Assembly: GCA_007118565.1 (NCBI GenBank)
Contig: SKRI01000192.1
Coordinates: 1 to 46,116, forward strand
Direction: 5' to 3'
DNA from: Gemmatimonadota bacterium
Lineage (GTDB): Bacteria; Gemmatimonadota; Gemmatimonadetes; Longimicrobiales; Longimicrobiaceae
Length of the DNA: 46,116 nucleotides
In this document: positions 33,387 to 42,381 of the stretch, piece after piece
How the letters are laid out: every line of letters begins with the position of its first letter
Position numbering within the stretch: position 1 is the first letter of the stretch
Translations under genes and position numbers: made by a program
Notes under the pieces: model-generated
Seen by the model: only the letters and a program-made list of their open reading frames with translations
Told to the model about the DNA's origin: nothing
Database searches by the model: none

Positions 33387-34172
33387 TCAGGGAGATCGTG
33401 GCCCGAGGTCCACGGTCACACCGCCATGGGCAACCTCTGCGCCCGACACCCTCACGAGCGGGCGATCCGGGATGCGGATCTCAACGTCCTGCAGATGATC
33501 CGGGATCAGCAGCCGGTAGAGCACCTCATCCGAGCCGGCATCCCTGATGCGGAGCCCGTCGGGGAGGACGACCAGCTCCTCTTCTCCCGTACCTCCCACC
33601 ACTTCCGCGATCGCCCGTTCTTCGGCGTGGACGTCGATCATGATCCTGCTTGCCCCCGGGACTCCCTCGATCTCGATGCGAAAGACGTCGGCCGGAACAG
33701 GGAAGGCGACGCGGGCGGAGGTGACCAGACCCGGATCGTCGGGAAGCTCCATGACCTCCACGGGCTCCTCCGTCCCCGCCACGAGAGTCACCAGCTCGGT
33801 CCACTGACCCGCCACCCATGCGCGGAGGTCCGGGGTAACGGTCGCCACGAAGCCCGCAAGCAGCACCACAACGGCGGCAACACGGAGCCAGGAAGGCATG
33901 CCCCCGGACCGGGCCGGAGCCGCACGATGGGGCGCCGGCGTCGGAAGGGAGGTGACTCCCGTGACCCCGGGATCACGATCGAGCTCGCGCAGCCCCTCCG
34001 CGACGATCTCCGACCACCCGCGGAGGTCAGCGTGCTTGCGACGGCAGACTAGGCAGCTCGAGAGATGGCTCTCGGCCTTCCCCCGTTCCGCCTCGTCGGC
34101 TTCGGCGTCGAGGAAGCGGACGATCTCTCCGTCCGTCAGGTGCATGTCCGCTTCCGTGAGCGTGTCGGTCAT
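33387..34172 (-). CDS. Zinc-finger anti-sigma factor, single-pass membrane protein
   Basis: This 261-residue protein has an N-terminal cytoplasmic zinc-finger (ZAS-like) domain with H36, C40 and C43 in ESHLSSCLVCRRK. A Pro/Ala linker follows, then one membrane helix at about 95-114 (WLRVAAVVVLLAGFVATV). The extracytoplasmic beta-rich domain (about 140-261; VFRIEIEGVPGASRIMIDV) ends in VTVDLGPRSP. It overlaps the sigma gene by four bases (ATGA), as expected for a sigma/anti-sigma pair. The outer domain would receive the signal, perhaps through the TonB receptor encoded in the same operon. Confidence 0.85.
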   Translation of the reverse strand: MTDTLTEADMHLTDGEIVRFLDAEADEAERGKAESHLSSCLVCRRKHADLRGWSEIVAEGLRELDRDPGVTGVTSLPTPAPHRAAPARSGGMPSWLRVAAVVVLLAGFVATVTPDLRAWVAGQWTELVTLVAGTEEPVEVMELPDDPGLVTSARVAFPVPADVFRIEIEGVPGASRIMIDVHAEERAIAEVVGGTGEEELVVLPDGLRIRDAGSDEVLYRLLIPDHLQDVEIRIPDRPLVRVSGAEVAHGGVTVDLGPRSP

Positions 34173-34666
34173 CCCAGTTCGTCAGGGTCCAGCGTGATCT
34201 CGTTCGCGAGCTTCTTCAGAGCTCGTGCGATGATGGTGCCAATGGACTTCGTCGTCGAATCGACCGCTTCCGCGATCTCCCGGTGCGTGAACCCCTCCTC
34301 GCGGAGGAGGAGCACCGTCCTGTCCCGCTCCGACAGGCGGTCGAGGGCGGTCCGCACCAGCCTGCGCCGCTCTTCCGCTTCCGCGGCATCGTCCGGACGC
34401 CGCGGCTGATGGCCGGTCAGCGTTTCCCGCGGGGTCTCCCGGATCAGCTCGAGCCGCCTCGTCCGAACCCGGGAGCCGTCCCGGACCAGGTTCGTGCCGA
34501 CCTGGAAGAGCCAGGCGCGAACGTTGTCGTCCCGCGGCGGCCGTTCGGCGAGGCGGATGAAGGCCTCCTGCGCCGCATCCGACGCCGTGTCCGAATCACC
34601 GCACAAGCGCGTCAGGTATCTCACCAGATCGCCGTGGTACCGGGTGAACGCGCGTCCGACATTCAC
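34169..34666 (-). CDS. ECF-family RNA polymerase sigma factor
   Basis: This 165-residue ECF sigma starts at GTG 34666, two bases after the receptor stop. Region 2 is LVRYLTRLCGDSDTASDAAQEAFIRLAE with RAWLFQVGTNLVRD. Region 4 is LSERDRTVLLLREEGFTHREIAEAVDSTTKSIGTIIARALKKL. No extra C-terminal domain is present. It is held by the coupled anti-sigma downstream. The operon order receptor - sigma - anti-sigma differs from the usual fecIR-fecA order. Candidate self-regulation cannot be confirmed, as no ECF-type -35 motif is evident upstream of the receptor. Confidence 0.9.
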   Translation of the reverse strand: MNVGRAFTRYHGDLVRYLTRLCGDSDTASDAAQEAFIRLAERPPRDDNVRAWLFQVGTNLVRDGSRVRTRRLELIRETPRETLTGHQPRRPDDAAEAEERRRLVRTALDRLSERDRTVLLLREEGFTHREIAEAVDSTTKSIGTIIARALKKLANEITLDPDELG

Positions 34667-34668
34667 GT

Positions 34669-37203
34669 TCAGAACGCCACCCTGAATCCGAGGAGTGGCA
34701 GACGTGGCAGGCCGTTCACGAATCGATCCTCCACGATCCGGAAGGCCGTGCAGCGCGCCATGCTCGGCGGCGCCGGCTCGTCCAGGCACTCCGCCTCGCT
34801 CCCCTGGTACGTCACCGCGTTCCCCCGGTCCAACACGTTCCGCACCTGGAGATACGCGGTGATGTCCGCGAACCAGACCCGCGTAGTCCAGTCGACCATC
34901 AGGTCGGTGCTCATGTACATCGGACCGCGCTGGGCACCCGGTTGCCCGACCTGCACCGTGTCCTCCCCGACCACTCGCGTATACGGCGTTCCCGTTGCCG
35001 CGGTGAAGGCGGCGCCGAGCCGGAGATCGGGGACCACCCGGTATCCGGCGGTCGCGTCCACCGTATGCGTCCGGTCCGTCGGCGCGGGATAACGGTATCC
35101 GACTGCCGAAAGCTCCGAGAGCGCCGCCGCGTACGAGAAGGAGCCGGTCCACCGTCCGGTCAGCCGCCGTGCGGAAAGCTCCGCTCCGTACGCCGTGTTC
35201 CTCCCCGTTACGAAGAGCGGCCGGTTCAGGTAGAGGCCCGGCGTTGGATCCGGAACCGCCATTCCCGCGGCGGAGCGGTAGTACCCGTTCGCCGCCGCCA
35301 CCCAGTTCGCTCCCATCCAGCGCTCGACCCCGAGGGTCCCGACGTCGGAGCGAATTACCGGGAAGTCATCTCCGGCCAACCCCCACAGGTAGCTGAGGTG
35401 CAGCTCCGGCCCGATCCCCCGCCCCGCCGCTGCGATCGCCTGCGTGTACTGGAAGCTTCGCCCCCACCCCGCGGTGATCGAGAGCTGCGGGTCCAGCGCG
35501 TACCGCATCGTGATACGCGGGGCGATGCGCACCCGCCCCTCTCCCCGCACCTCGGGGCCGGTCTCCAGCCTGACTCCCGTCTGGATCGCCGCGCGCTCCC
35601 CCGGCGTCCAGCGCCGCTCGCCCCAGAGCACCCCGTACCAGAGGTCGGAGCCCATCTCCACCCGCCTCGGGTGCAGCGTGCCGGCCTCGGCGACCACTCC
35701 CGCCGGCGCCATCCGGTTGGCCAGCGCCCGCGGCGGCGGATAGATCGGGCCATCGTAACGCACCTCCTGGCCCACCGCCCCGATCCCGACCGACCAGTCC
35801 GGCGGGGTGTCGTCCACCGTCCACGGGCTGAAGGTGGAGTTGGCGGTGACGTAATAGACCCGGTTGTCCGTGGGGCGCTCGGTGAAGTACGGCGAGGCCA
35901 TATCCACCCCGATCCGCTCCTCTCCCTCCTCCCGGATGAGCGCCTCGAAGCCGCTCATCCCGACGGTGTGGCGCCCCTGCAACTCGCCGACGGGCCCTTC
36001 GAGCGTGATCCGCCCCCCGATGTTCCCCCACTGGGCGCGATTGCCCGTGATCAGCCCGGGGAGGTCACCCTCCAGATTGTCCCGCTCCCAGATCCCGCTC
36101 GCCTCCACCAGCCACCGGTCGGCGAACCGCAGGTCCAGCCGCCCGATCACGTCGGTGAAGGAGAAAGGCAGTTGCGGGTACTCGCCCTCGGAAAAGGCCT
36201 CCAGCGCCCGCGTCGCGAGGTCCAGATACGTCCTTCGGGCGGCGATCATCCAGCCGCCCTGGTCCGCGGGGAGCTCTCCGTCCATGGTGGCGCGCGCGCT
36301 CACGATAGAGACCTCCCCCGCGCCCCGGATCGGCCCATTTCTCCCCCCCGTCCGCGAGCGGAGGTCCAGCACGCCCGCCGCTCCCTCGCCGATCGAGGCG
36401 TCCCGCACACCGGGGTGGAAGAAGGCGGCTCCGATCGCGTCCGGATTCACCGACGAGACCAGCCACCCCGCATGCGTCGGATTGTACAGCGGAAGCCCAT
36501 CGAAATAGACCCGCGTATGATCCCACGCCCCACCCCTCGTCCACATGACCGCCGTATAATCGTCCCGCGCCGAGACTCCCGGCAGGCGCTGCACGGCCCG
36601 GAAGATGTCCGTTTCCCCCAGCGTGACCGCCTCGACCACGTCTTCGTAGGTCAGAGCGCGGACGTCCGGCGCCATCAGGTGCCCCGGCCTCCCCGGTGTA
36701 TCACCCACCCGCAGTGCGACGGGTGAAACCGCGGCGGCGTATCGGCTCAGGGCGAACGGGTTCTCCCGCTGCTGCACCACCCGAACCGGTGTCATCGCGA
36801 TCGGGTGGATCTGCAGCCCCACCGACACCGTGGATCGGGAGATCCGCCGCAGATCGACCTCGATGGAGGTGGCGGAGTATCCGATCCGCCGGATGTGCAC
36901 CCGGTACGTCCCCGGCGGAAGGTTCCCGAACCGGTACGAGCCATCCGGTCCCGTCAGGACCGAGCGCGATCGGTGCAGGAACGGTCCGCCCGCCCTGCCA
37001 GGCTGCATGAGCAGCCCCCCTTCCATCGGCTCGAGCACCACGGTGGCGCCGACCAGCGGGTCCGACGTCTCCGCGTCCACGATCTGGCCGACCAGCGTTC
37101 CGGGAAGCGTCCCCGGACCACGATCCTGTGCGGTCAGCGGTGCGGCCAGGAACAGCGCCCACACGAGCACGGCGCTGATGCCACCGAAGACGGCTCTGGG
37201 CAT
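34669..37203 (-). CDS. TonB-dependent outer-membrane receptor with CarboxypepD_reg front domain
   Basis: This 844-residue protein starts at ATG 37203 with a signal peptide ending LTAQ. Residues about 35-115 form a CarboxypepD_reg-like beta-sandwich (GQIVDAETSDPLVGATVVLEP, then GSYRFGNLPPGTYRVHI). A plug domain follows (VMWTRGGAWDHTRVYFDGLPLYNP), then a 22-strand-type barrel with many aromatic-ended strands and a final Phe (LLGFRVAF) for BAM insertion. There is no STN domain, which classical sigma-signalling receptors carry. The ligand is unknown. It heads the operon with an ECF sigma and its anti-sigma. Confidence 0.9.
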   Translation of the reverse strand: MPRAVFGGISAVLVWALFLAAPLTAQDRGPGTLPGTLVGQIVDAETSDPLVGATVVLEPMEGGLLMQPGRAGGPFLHRSRSVLTGPDGSYRFGNLPPGTYRVHIRRIGYSATSIEVDLRRISRSTVSVGLQIHPIAMTPVRVVQQRENPFALSRYAAAVSPVALRVGDTPGRPGHLMAPDVRALTYEDVVEAVTLGETDIFRAVQRLPGVSARDDYTAVMWTRGGAWDHTRVYFDGLPLYNPTHAGWLVSSVNPDAIGAAFFHPGVRDASIGEGAAGVLDLRSRTGGRNGPIRGAGEVSIVSARATMDGELPADQGGWMIAARRTYLDLATRALEAFSEGEYPQLPFSFTDVIGRLDLRFADRWLVEASGIWERDNLEGDLPGLITGNRAQWGNIGGRITLEGPVGELQGRHTVGMSGFEALIREEGEERIGVDMASPYFTERPTDNRVYYVTANSTFSPWTVDDTPPDWSVGIGAVGQEVRYDGPIYPPPRALANRMAPAGVVAEAGTLHPRRVEMGSDLWYGVLWGERRWTPGERAAIQTGVRLETGPEVRGEGRVRIAPRITMRYALDPQLSITAGWGRSFQYTQAIAAAGRGIGPELHLSYLWGLAGDDFPVIRSDVGTLGVERWMGANWVAAANGYYRSAAGMAVPDPTPGLYLNRPLFVTGRNTAYGAELSARRLTGRWTGSFSYAAALSELSAVGYRYPAPTDRTHTVDATAGYRVVPDLRLGAAFTAATGTPYTRVVGEDTVQVGQPGAQRGPMYMSTDLMVDWTTRVWFADITAYLQVRNVLDRGNAVTYQGSEAECLDEPAPPSMARCTAFRIVEDRFVNGLPRLPLLGFRVAF

Positions 37204-37540
37204 CGGGCGCGGCGCGCGAGCCTGGACACGAGTGAAGGCAGGACCGGATCGTCCATCTTCACTCGTTGCAGAACGATCGGGAAGGAAGAATTCTGACATG
37301 GGCGAGGGATTCGTCTCTCCGCGGGTCCTCATCTACAATATACCACGGAGGATCTCGCCAGGTCCCGGGGCTGCAATCACCCCCTCAGGCCGGGCGCCGG
37401 CACGCTGCCCGCGGGGGCGCCGGGAGAGTGCCAGGTCGAGGTCTGCCTGTTGTCGAGATGCCTGCCGAAGGGTACGGAGTTCCGCCCCCGTCCCGCAACA
37501 GCCCGGGCGCGAAGGGGAGGACGAGCCCCGGTTCCGTTGC
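37204..37540 (-). promoter_or_regulatory. Intergenic region upstream of the TonB receptor
   Basis: These 337 bp hold no gene I can support. On the minus strand a TATATT -10-like hexamer is at 37342-37337, about 134 bp before the receptor ATG, with only a poor -35. A GC-rich hairpin with one bulge (37389-37400 with 37415-37423) may end the methyltransferase transcript. A/T-rich sequence around 37330-37345 is the likeliest receptor promoter. Confidence 0.35.
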
Positions 37541-38209
37541 TCAGGCAGCCGAGCGATCCATCCTCGCCGTCGCTCCCGCTTCTCGAGCCGTCGCCTCCCG
37601 CACCCATCCGACCCCGAGGCGGTACACCGTGCTGGTCGCCGTCTCCACCGCCGTCAGCTGCCGGGCCAGCATAGCGTGAAAATCCTTGCGACCCCAGAAA
37701 TTGACATGACCCGGCGTTCCCCCGATCCGGAGCATGGTCAGGAGCGCGGCGAGCGTCCGGAAAACGGGCTCGCGGGGGACACTGACGAGTACCGCGCGCC
37801 GTGCCACGCGCCGGAGTTCCCCCAGCGCCCGCTCCGGATCGCTCAAATGCTCGAGAACCTGGCTGCAGACGACCAGATCGAACGCGTCGTCCGGAAAGGG
37901 GAGTGCGTAGCAGGATCCCGCCAGGAGGTTCGGCCGGCCGAGGAGCGTTCGATCCGCGAAGGCGACAGCCTCTGGTCGTACGTCCAGCCCGGTGATCTCG
38001 GGCGACAGCCCCCGTGAGTCGAGCCCCTGCAGGATCCGGAGCAGGAACCCCTCACCGCAGCCCACCTCCAGGACGGATTCGGGCTCGACGCGGTCGGCCA
38101 TGTCGAGGAGGGACTCGTGGAAGAGGGCGAGGTGCTTCCGATAGAGGGGATTGGTCGGCTGGTACTTGCGGAAGTTTTCGGAATCGTACCCGGCGGCGTC
38201 GGCGTGCAT
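37541..38209 (-). CDS. Class I SAM-dependent methyltransferase
   Basis: This 222-residue soluble enzyme has SAM motif I VLEVGCGEGFLLRIL at about 46-60, an acidic end of strand two (ITGLDVRPEAV), and motif IV FDLVVCSQVLEHLSDPERAL in the Methyltransf_11/UbiE-like pattern. VLVSVPREPVFR follows. The substrate cannot be told. The N-terminal DSENFRKYQPTNPLYRKHLALFHESL resembles small-molecule or glycan methyltransferases of lipid/saccharide pathways. It diverges from the radical SAM gene with about 100 bp between. Confidence 0.88.
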   Translation of the reverse strand: MHADAAGYDSENFRKYQPTNPLYRKHLALFHESLLDMADRVEPESVLEVGCGEGFLLRILQGLDSRGLSPEITGLDVRPEAVAFADRTLLGRPNLLAGSCYALPFPDDAFDLVVCSQVLEHLSDPERALGELRRVARRAVLVSVPREPVFRTLAALLTMLRIGGTPGHVNFWGRKDFHAMLARQLTAVETATSTVYRLGVGWVREATAREAGATARMDRSAA

Positions 38210-38311
38210 GGGAAGCTGGGATGGGTTGGCAGGAACGGCGAACGGCCACTACAAGATTCCAGCCAGCAGGCTGTGGCCGAACAAAAGCCGAAACTAGTGG
38301 TAGGAGAAAGA

Positions 38312-39388
38312 ATGAACGATCGAGCCCTTCCCATAATCCGCGCGCCGCGCGGCCGCGGCGCCGCGGGGAACCCGAAGAACCGATTCGAACGGCTGCACCT
38401 CGAGACGGACGCGGAGGTCCTCGCCGGGCGGGAGTCGGTCCCGACGCGCTTCTATCGAGACCCGAGCCGCTCCGCCATTACACGGAACGACAGCCCGGAC
38501 GTCGGCTTCGAGTTCAGCCTGAATCCATACCGGGGGTGCGAGCACGGCTGCATCTACTGCTACGCGCGTCCCACACACGAGTATCTGGGTTGGAGTGCCG
38601 GTCTCGATTTCGAGAGTCGGATCCTGGTCAAGGAGAATGCGCCGGAGCTTCTCCGCGCCGAGCTCACCGCACCCCGCTGGAAACCGGCCACCATCGCTCT
38701 CAGCGGGGTCACCGACCCGTATCAGCCGGCCGACCGGACCCTCCAGGTGACCCGCCGCTGCCTCGAGGTGCTGGCAGAGTTCCGCAACCCCGTCTCCATC
38801 ATCACCAAGAACCACCTCGTCACGCGGGATGTGGACATCCTCGGGGAGATGGCCTCGCACCGTGCGGCCAGGGTGAATCTCTCCATCACCTCCCTCGACA
38901 GGACGCTGCAGTCGCGCATGGAGCCTCGAACCGCCACACCCCAGCGCAGGCTGGAGGCGGTGCGCACGCTGAGCGGGGCGGGGATCCCGGTGGGGGTGAT
39001 GGTGGCGCCGGTCATACCCGGCCTGACCGACCACGAGATCCCCTCCATCCTGGAGGCGGCGCGCGATGCGGGCGCAACGGCCGCGGGATTCGTCCTCCTG
39101 CGCCTCCCGCACGGCGTGTCCGAAATCTTCGCAGGGTGGCTCGAGCGGCACTATCCGAACCGGAGGGACAAGGTGCTGAACCGCGTCCGGGAGATGCGGG
39201 GCGGCACCCTCAACGACTCTCGCTTCGGAAGCCGCATGCGAGGGGAGGGAGTTTTCGCCGAGCAGGTACGCGCCCTCTTCGAGACGAGCTGCCGGCGTCT
39301 CGGCCTGAACGAGGCGCGCGCAACCCTCTCGACCGAGGCATTCCGGCGGCCCGCCAGAGGCGGGCAGCTCGGGCTCTTCGACGGATGA
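38312..39388 (+). CDS. PA0069-family radical SAM protein
   Basis: This 358-residue radical SAM enzyme carries its [4Fe-4S] cluster cysteines C76, C80 and C83 in YRGCEHGCIYCYARP. The region before it (PRGRGAAGNPKNRFE, with VLAGRESVPTRFYRD) and after it (SGVTDPYQPADR, VSIITKNHLVTRD) match the PA0069 / spore photoproduct lyase-like group of unknown reaction. An AGGAG ribosome-binding site lies 8 bp before the ATG. The upstream gap holds an inverted repeat CGGCCAC/GTGGCCG. The convergent neighbour ends 6 bp past its stop. Confidence 0.92.
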   Translation: MNDRALPIIRAPRGRGAAGNPKNRFERLHLETDAEVLAGRESVPTRFYRDPSRSAITRNDSPDVGFEFSLNPYRGCEHGCIYCYARPTHEYLGWSAGLDFESRILVKENAPELLRAELTAPRWKPATIALSGVTDPYQPADRTLQVTRRCLEVLAEFRNPVSIITKNHLVTRDVDILGEMASHRAARVNLSITSLDRTLQSRMEPRTATPQRRLEAVRTLSGAGIPVGVMVAPVIPGLTDHEIPSILEAARDAGATAAGFVLLRLPHGVSEIFAGWLERHYPNRRDKVLNRVREMRGGTLNDSRFGSRMRGEGVFAEQVRALFETSCRRLGLNEARATLSTEAFRRPARGGQLGLFDG

Positions 39389-39394
39389 CGCCGA

Positions 39395-40900
39395 TCAATC
39401 CTCCACCGGCTCGAGATCCTGCCGCGCCGGGCCGGTCAGCACCTCCCCGGTCGGCGCGAATCGGGAGCCGTGGCACGGACAGTCCCAGCTGCGCTCGGTA
39501 CCGTTCCAGTGGACCACGCATCCCAGGTGGCGGCAGGTGGCCGTGCGGAGGTGAAGCGTCCCCTCCTCGTCCCGATACGCTGCGACGCGCTTGCCGTTCC
39601 GGACCACGATTCCGCCCTCCCCCGGCCGGAGCTCGCCCGTCTCGGACACGTCCCCGGAGCTGACCCAGTCGGCGTACTGCCGGGCCACGTTGAGGTTCTC
39701 CTGCGCGTACGTTCCCGCTGCTCTTCCCCGGAATCGCGATGGGTCGTAGATCTCCCTCCACTCGTGGTCCTCTCCGTCGACGAGCGCGGGCAGGATCATT
39801 CCGGCGAGCGTACCGTGCGTCATGCCGTGTCCCGAATCGCCGGTGGAGAGGAAGACATTCTCGTTCTCCGGGTCGGCGCCGATGTGCCCGAGGCCGTCCA
39901 TCGGCTCCCATACCTGGCCGGACCAGCGATGGACGACCTCCCCCACCCCTGGGATGTGCTCCCCGCTCCAGCGCTCCAGCGCTTCGAAGCGCTCCTGCCC
40001 GTCGTCCGCCTGTCCCGTCTTGTGATCGGCCCCGCCCACGATGATGTAGCTCCGTCCGCCATCGCGGGCGCGGCGGACGTAATGGTACGGCTCGGCGGTA
40101 TCCCAGAGGAGGATGTCAGGAAAGTCGCTGCGACCCGGATCGAGGGCGATGGCGAATGTCCGGTAGGGGGCCTGCTTCGAATGGATCGCGATCCAGCTGC
40201 TGATCGGCGAGTTGGTGGTGATCACCGCCCGCGACGCGGACACGGTGTGACCGCCCGTCACGCCCAGCTCGACCGGGCTCCCCCCGCTCACCTCCTCGAC
40301 GGCTGTGCCGGTGTGGATGCGGCCACCTCGGCGGAGAAAGGCCTCCTCGAGCCCGGCCAGGTAGGCGAGCGGGTGGAAGCGTCCCTGGCCACGGTAGCAG
40401 ACGCTCGGGCCCGAGAAAGAGGCCACCGGCGCTGTCTTGATCAGCTCGACCTCGGCGCCGGCCGTCCGGGCGGCCCTCGCCTCCTCCCGCATGTCCTCGG
40501 GGGAGGCGTTCTCCGCCCGCACGAGGTAGCCGTCGAGCCGGTGGAAGTCGCATCCGATCTCCTCCTCCCGGACCCACCGCTCGATCTGGTCGATGGCGGC
40601 CGCGTGGCTCCGGTGCCCCGCTCGCGCCCGTTCCTTCCCATGGATCCGCACCAGACGGGGGAATCCCTCGTCGAGCGCGCTGGAGAGATGCGCGGTCGTC
40701 TGCCCCGTCTCCCCCGCCCCGATCATGGCCTTCTCCAGCAGCACGACCTGCCGTCCGCGCCGCGCCAGCGCGTAGGCGGTCGACAGGCCGGCGATCCCCG
40801 CGCCCACGACGCAGACCTCGGTGGAGACGGACTCGCGGAGCGGCTCGTGACGGTTCGGGAGCGGCGTCCAGACGGACCGGCTGCGTTCGGTGGTGGTCAT
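39395..40900 (-). CDS. FAD-dependent oxidoreductase fused to a C-terminal Rieske [2Fe-2S] domain
   Basis: This 501-residue two-domain enzyme has an N-terminal DAO/glycine-oxidase-type domain with FAD-binding VCVVGAGIAGLSTAYALARRG at about 30-50 and substrate-side GQTTAHLSS. A domain-closing VFLSTGDSGHGMTHGTLAG follows. The Rieske domain (about 415-500) has cluster ligands in CRHLGC and CPCHGSRF, all present. Fusions of this kind occur widely as soluble oxidoreductases of unknown substrate. The start at ATG 40900 leaves a 109-bp gap after the upstream synthetase gene, holding a 7-bp hairpin (40972-40990) that could be a weak terminator. Confidence 0.9.
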   Translation of the reverse strand: MTTTERSRSVWTPLPNRHEPLRESVSTEVCVVGAGIAGLSTAYALARRGRQVVLLEKAMIGAGETGQTTAHLSSALDEGFPRLVRIHGKERARAGHRSHAAAIDQIERWVREEEIGCDFHRLDGYLVRAENASPEDMREEARAARTAGAEVELIKTAPVASFSGPSVCYRGQGRFHPLAYLAGLEEAFLRRGGRIHTGTAVEEVSGGSPVELGVTGGHTVSASRAVITTNSPISSWIAIHSKQAPYRTFAIALDPGRSDFPDILLWDTAEPYHYVRRARDGGRSYIIVGGADHKTGQADDGQERFEALERWSGEHIPGVGEVVHRWSGQVWEPMDGLGHIGADPENENVFLSTGDSGHGMTHGTLAGMILPALVDGEDHEWREIYDPSRFRGRAAGTYAQENLNVARQYADWVSSGDVSETGELRPGEGGIVVRNGKRVAAYRDEEGTLHLRTATCRHLGCVVHWNGTERSWDCPCHGSRFAPTGEVLTGPARQDLEPVED

Positions 40901-41009
40901 GGCGGCGAGTGGCGGCTGAAGGATTCGGATGCGCCGCACGTTTCGGGAAGTTCCGTGCCCCGAGCCTGCGCGATCGGGCAATCCCCGATCTCCCCCTTCT
41001 CCCGAATGG

Positions 41010-42248
41010 TCAGAAGAGGTAGAGGGGATGCGTGTCCGGGTTCTTTCCGAAGCAGGTTACGTCCTCGATGCTCTCGATCTCCGGACCCCGGAGCAGCGCC
41101 CAGAGTGTCCGCTCAATGCCGATCCCGCCGCCGAAGGTCTCGGGAAAGGTGGAGCGGCCCTCCGCATCCGTGCGGCTCGCCACCAGGAGAAAAGGGCCGT
41201 AGCCGCCGAGCTCGTCGATGTTCTCGATCCTGCCGTCGCGGAAGACCGGTGCGGTCGGGATGATCCGGTTGTCCAGGAGCCGGGCGATGATCGGCTCGGC
41301 CAGCCACTCGCGAATGGCGCCGCTCAGCACCTCCCGCGCGGGCGTCACCGCTCCGCCCCGGCGCAGCTTCCCCTTCACACAGAGGTCGAAGTTGTAGACG
41401 TCGCGGCTCGGGAAGGAAGCGATCTCCCGACGGGTGCCGTCCCTGTTGAGGTACGGGTAGATGAGATCGTAGTTCTCCCGCATGAGGCCCCCGATCCAGA
41501 AGAACGGGCTCTCCGTCTCCGCGCCGAGCTTCTCCTCGATTCCCGACCGGCCATGCCGGGCGAGCCCTTCGTCGAGCCGGAAGACGGGGAAGGGATCGTC
41601 CGGGAGATCGATGGCCACCCCCAGCGCCTCGAGGTCCCCCTCGTTCCGCTCCAGCACGCGGGAGAGGCCTGCCCTGAACATCTCCTCGAAGAAGCGCATG
41701 GCCCGCTCGAAGTCGGCGCGCAAGATTTCACGGACCTCGTCCGGCCGGTCGTAGTAGTCGTCCAGCTGGACTCCCCGGTTCCGGCGGACCTCCACGTCGA
41801 GCTGGCTGAAGTCGATCAGGTATCGCCCCCGCTGCCCCCCGTCGGGAGAGGGAACCTCCAGCCGGATGTTGGGAGAATCGACCCAGACGCCCTGAATGCG
41901 GGGCCCGAGGCACGCCAGAAACTTGCTGTAGATCATGCTGTGGGTGGTGACGTAGCGCTGCCCCTTGTAGTCGATGGTGGGCGTGTGCTCCACGTCGTGG
42001 TTGAGCGGGTCGGTGACGAGGCTCATCTGCACCCGCTCCAGGTTGAGGAGCCCTGCACGCACCAGCGCCTCCTGCATCCCCGTGACGAACGAGGTACGGA
42101 TGGCCATGACGTGGTAGAGGGCGTCCGATTTCCAGCGCTCCACGTAGTGGCGCTCGATGAAGTGGGCCATGGACGACCCGCTCATGTCGACGGCGGACTG
42201 GAAGTGGGAGAGCTGCTCGCCGATCTGGTCGTACGCTGAATCGTGCAT
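41010..42248 (-). CDS. AsnRS/AspRS paralog without anticodon domain, probable asparagine synthetase
   Basis: This 412-residue class II synthetase-type catalytic domain shows a motif 1-like helix and strand (MQEALVRAGLLNLERVQ), and a motif 2 region with NIRLE followed by LIDFSQLDVEV (compare RHxPEFTQLDVE of AspRS/AsnRS). Motif 3 is GGGIGIERTLWALL near the C-terminus. There is no OB-fold anticodon-binding domain; the N-terminus is a helical region instead. Such AsnRS-derived proteins include the archaeal-type asparagine synthetase, which amidates aspartate through aspartyl-AMP. The upstream leader with Asn codons and a terminator strongly suits an asparagine-supply role. A non-canonical aminoacylating function remains possible. 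Confidence 0.75.
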   Translation of the reverse strand: MHDSAYDQIGEQLSHFQSAVDMSGSSMAHFIERHYVERWKSDALYHVMAIRTSFVTGMQEALVRAGLLNLERVQMSLVTDPLNHDVEHTPTIDYKGQRYVTTHSMIYSKFLACLGPRIQGVWVDSPNIRLEVPSPDGGQRGRYLIDFSQLDVEVRRNRGVQLDDYYDRPDEVREILRADFERAMRFFEEMFRAGLSRVLERNEGDLEALGVAIDLPDDPFPVFRLDEGLARHGRSGIEEKLGAETESPFFWIGGLMRENYDLIYPYLNRDGTRREIASFPSRDVYNFDLCVKGKLRRGGAVTPAREVLSGAIREWLAEPIIARLLDNRIIPTAPVFRDGRIENIDELGGYGPFLLVASRTDAEGRSTFPETFGGGIGIERTLWALLRGPEIESIEDVTCFGKNPDTHPLYLF

Positions 42249-42275
42249 GAGTCCGGAGGTGGGAGACGGAGGATG

Positions 42276-42312
42276 AAAAAAGCCCCCGACCTGCGCGCGG
42301 CAGGTCGGGGGC
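42276..42312 (-). terminator. Intrinsic terminator in the leader of the asparagine-synthetase-like gene (attenuator)
   Basis: A perfect 13-bp GC-rich stem (42300-42312 with 42282-42294; 5-nt loop) is followed on the minus strand by U6 (42281-42276). It lies only 28 bp before the gene's ATG and downstream of its apparent promoter, so it must be bypassed for expression. The next upstream gene (DinB-like) ends 266 bp earlier, with the promoter and leader ORF in between. Confidence 0.88.
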
Positions 42313-42381
42313 CCGGGAGCTCCCTCGCGGAGAGGAGCTACACGGCGATCCCGTCCCACGCGCGCGGGGCGCAGGGGAGAT
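42306..42381 (-). promoter_or_regulatory. Possible alternative RNA pairings of the attenuator
   Basis: By hand, AUCUCCCC (42381-42374, containing the last Asn codon) can pair with GGGACGGGAU (42357-42348). The overlapping CGUGGGACGGG (42360-42350) can instead pair with CCCGGGCCCCCG (42317-42306), which includes the 5' half of the terminator stem. These would be segments 1:2 and 2:3 of a classical attenuator, with the terminator as 3:4. Both helices contain mismatches or bulges and have not been computed. Confidence 0.35.
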
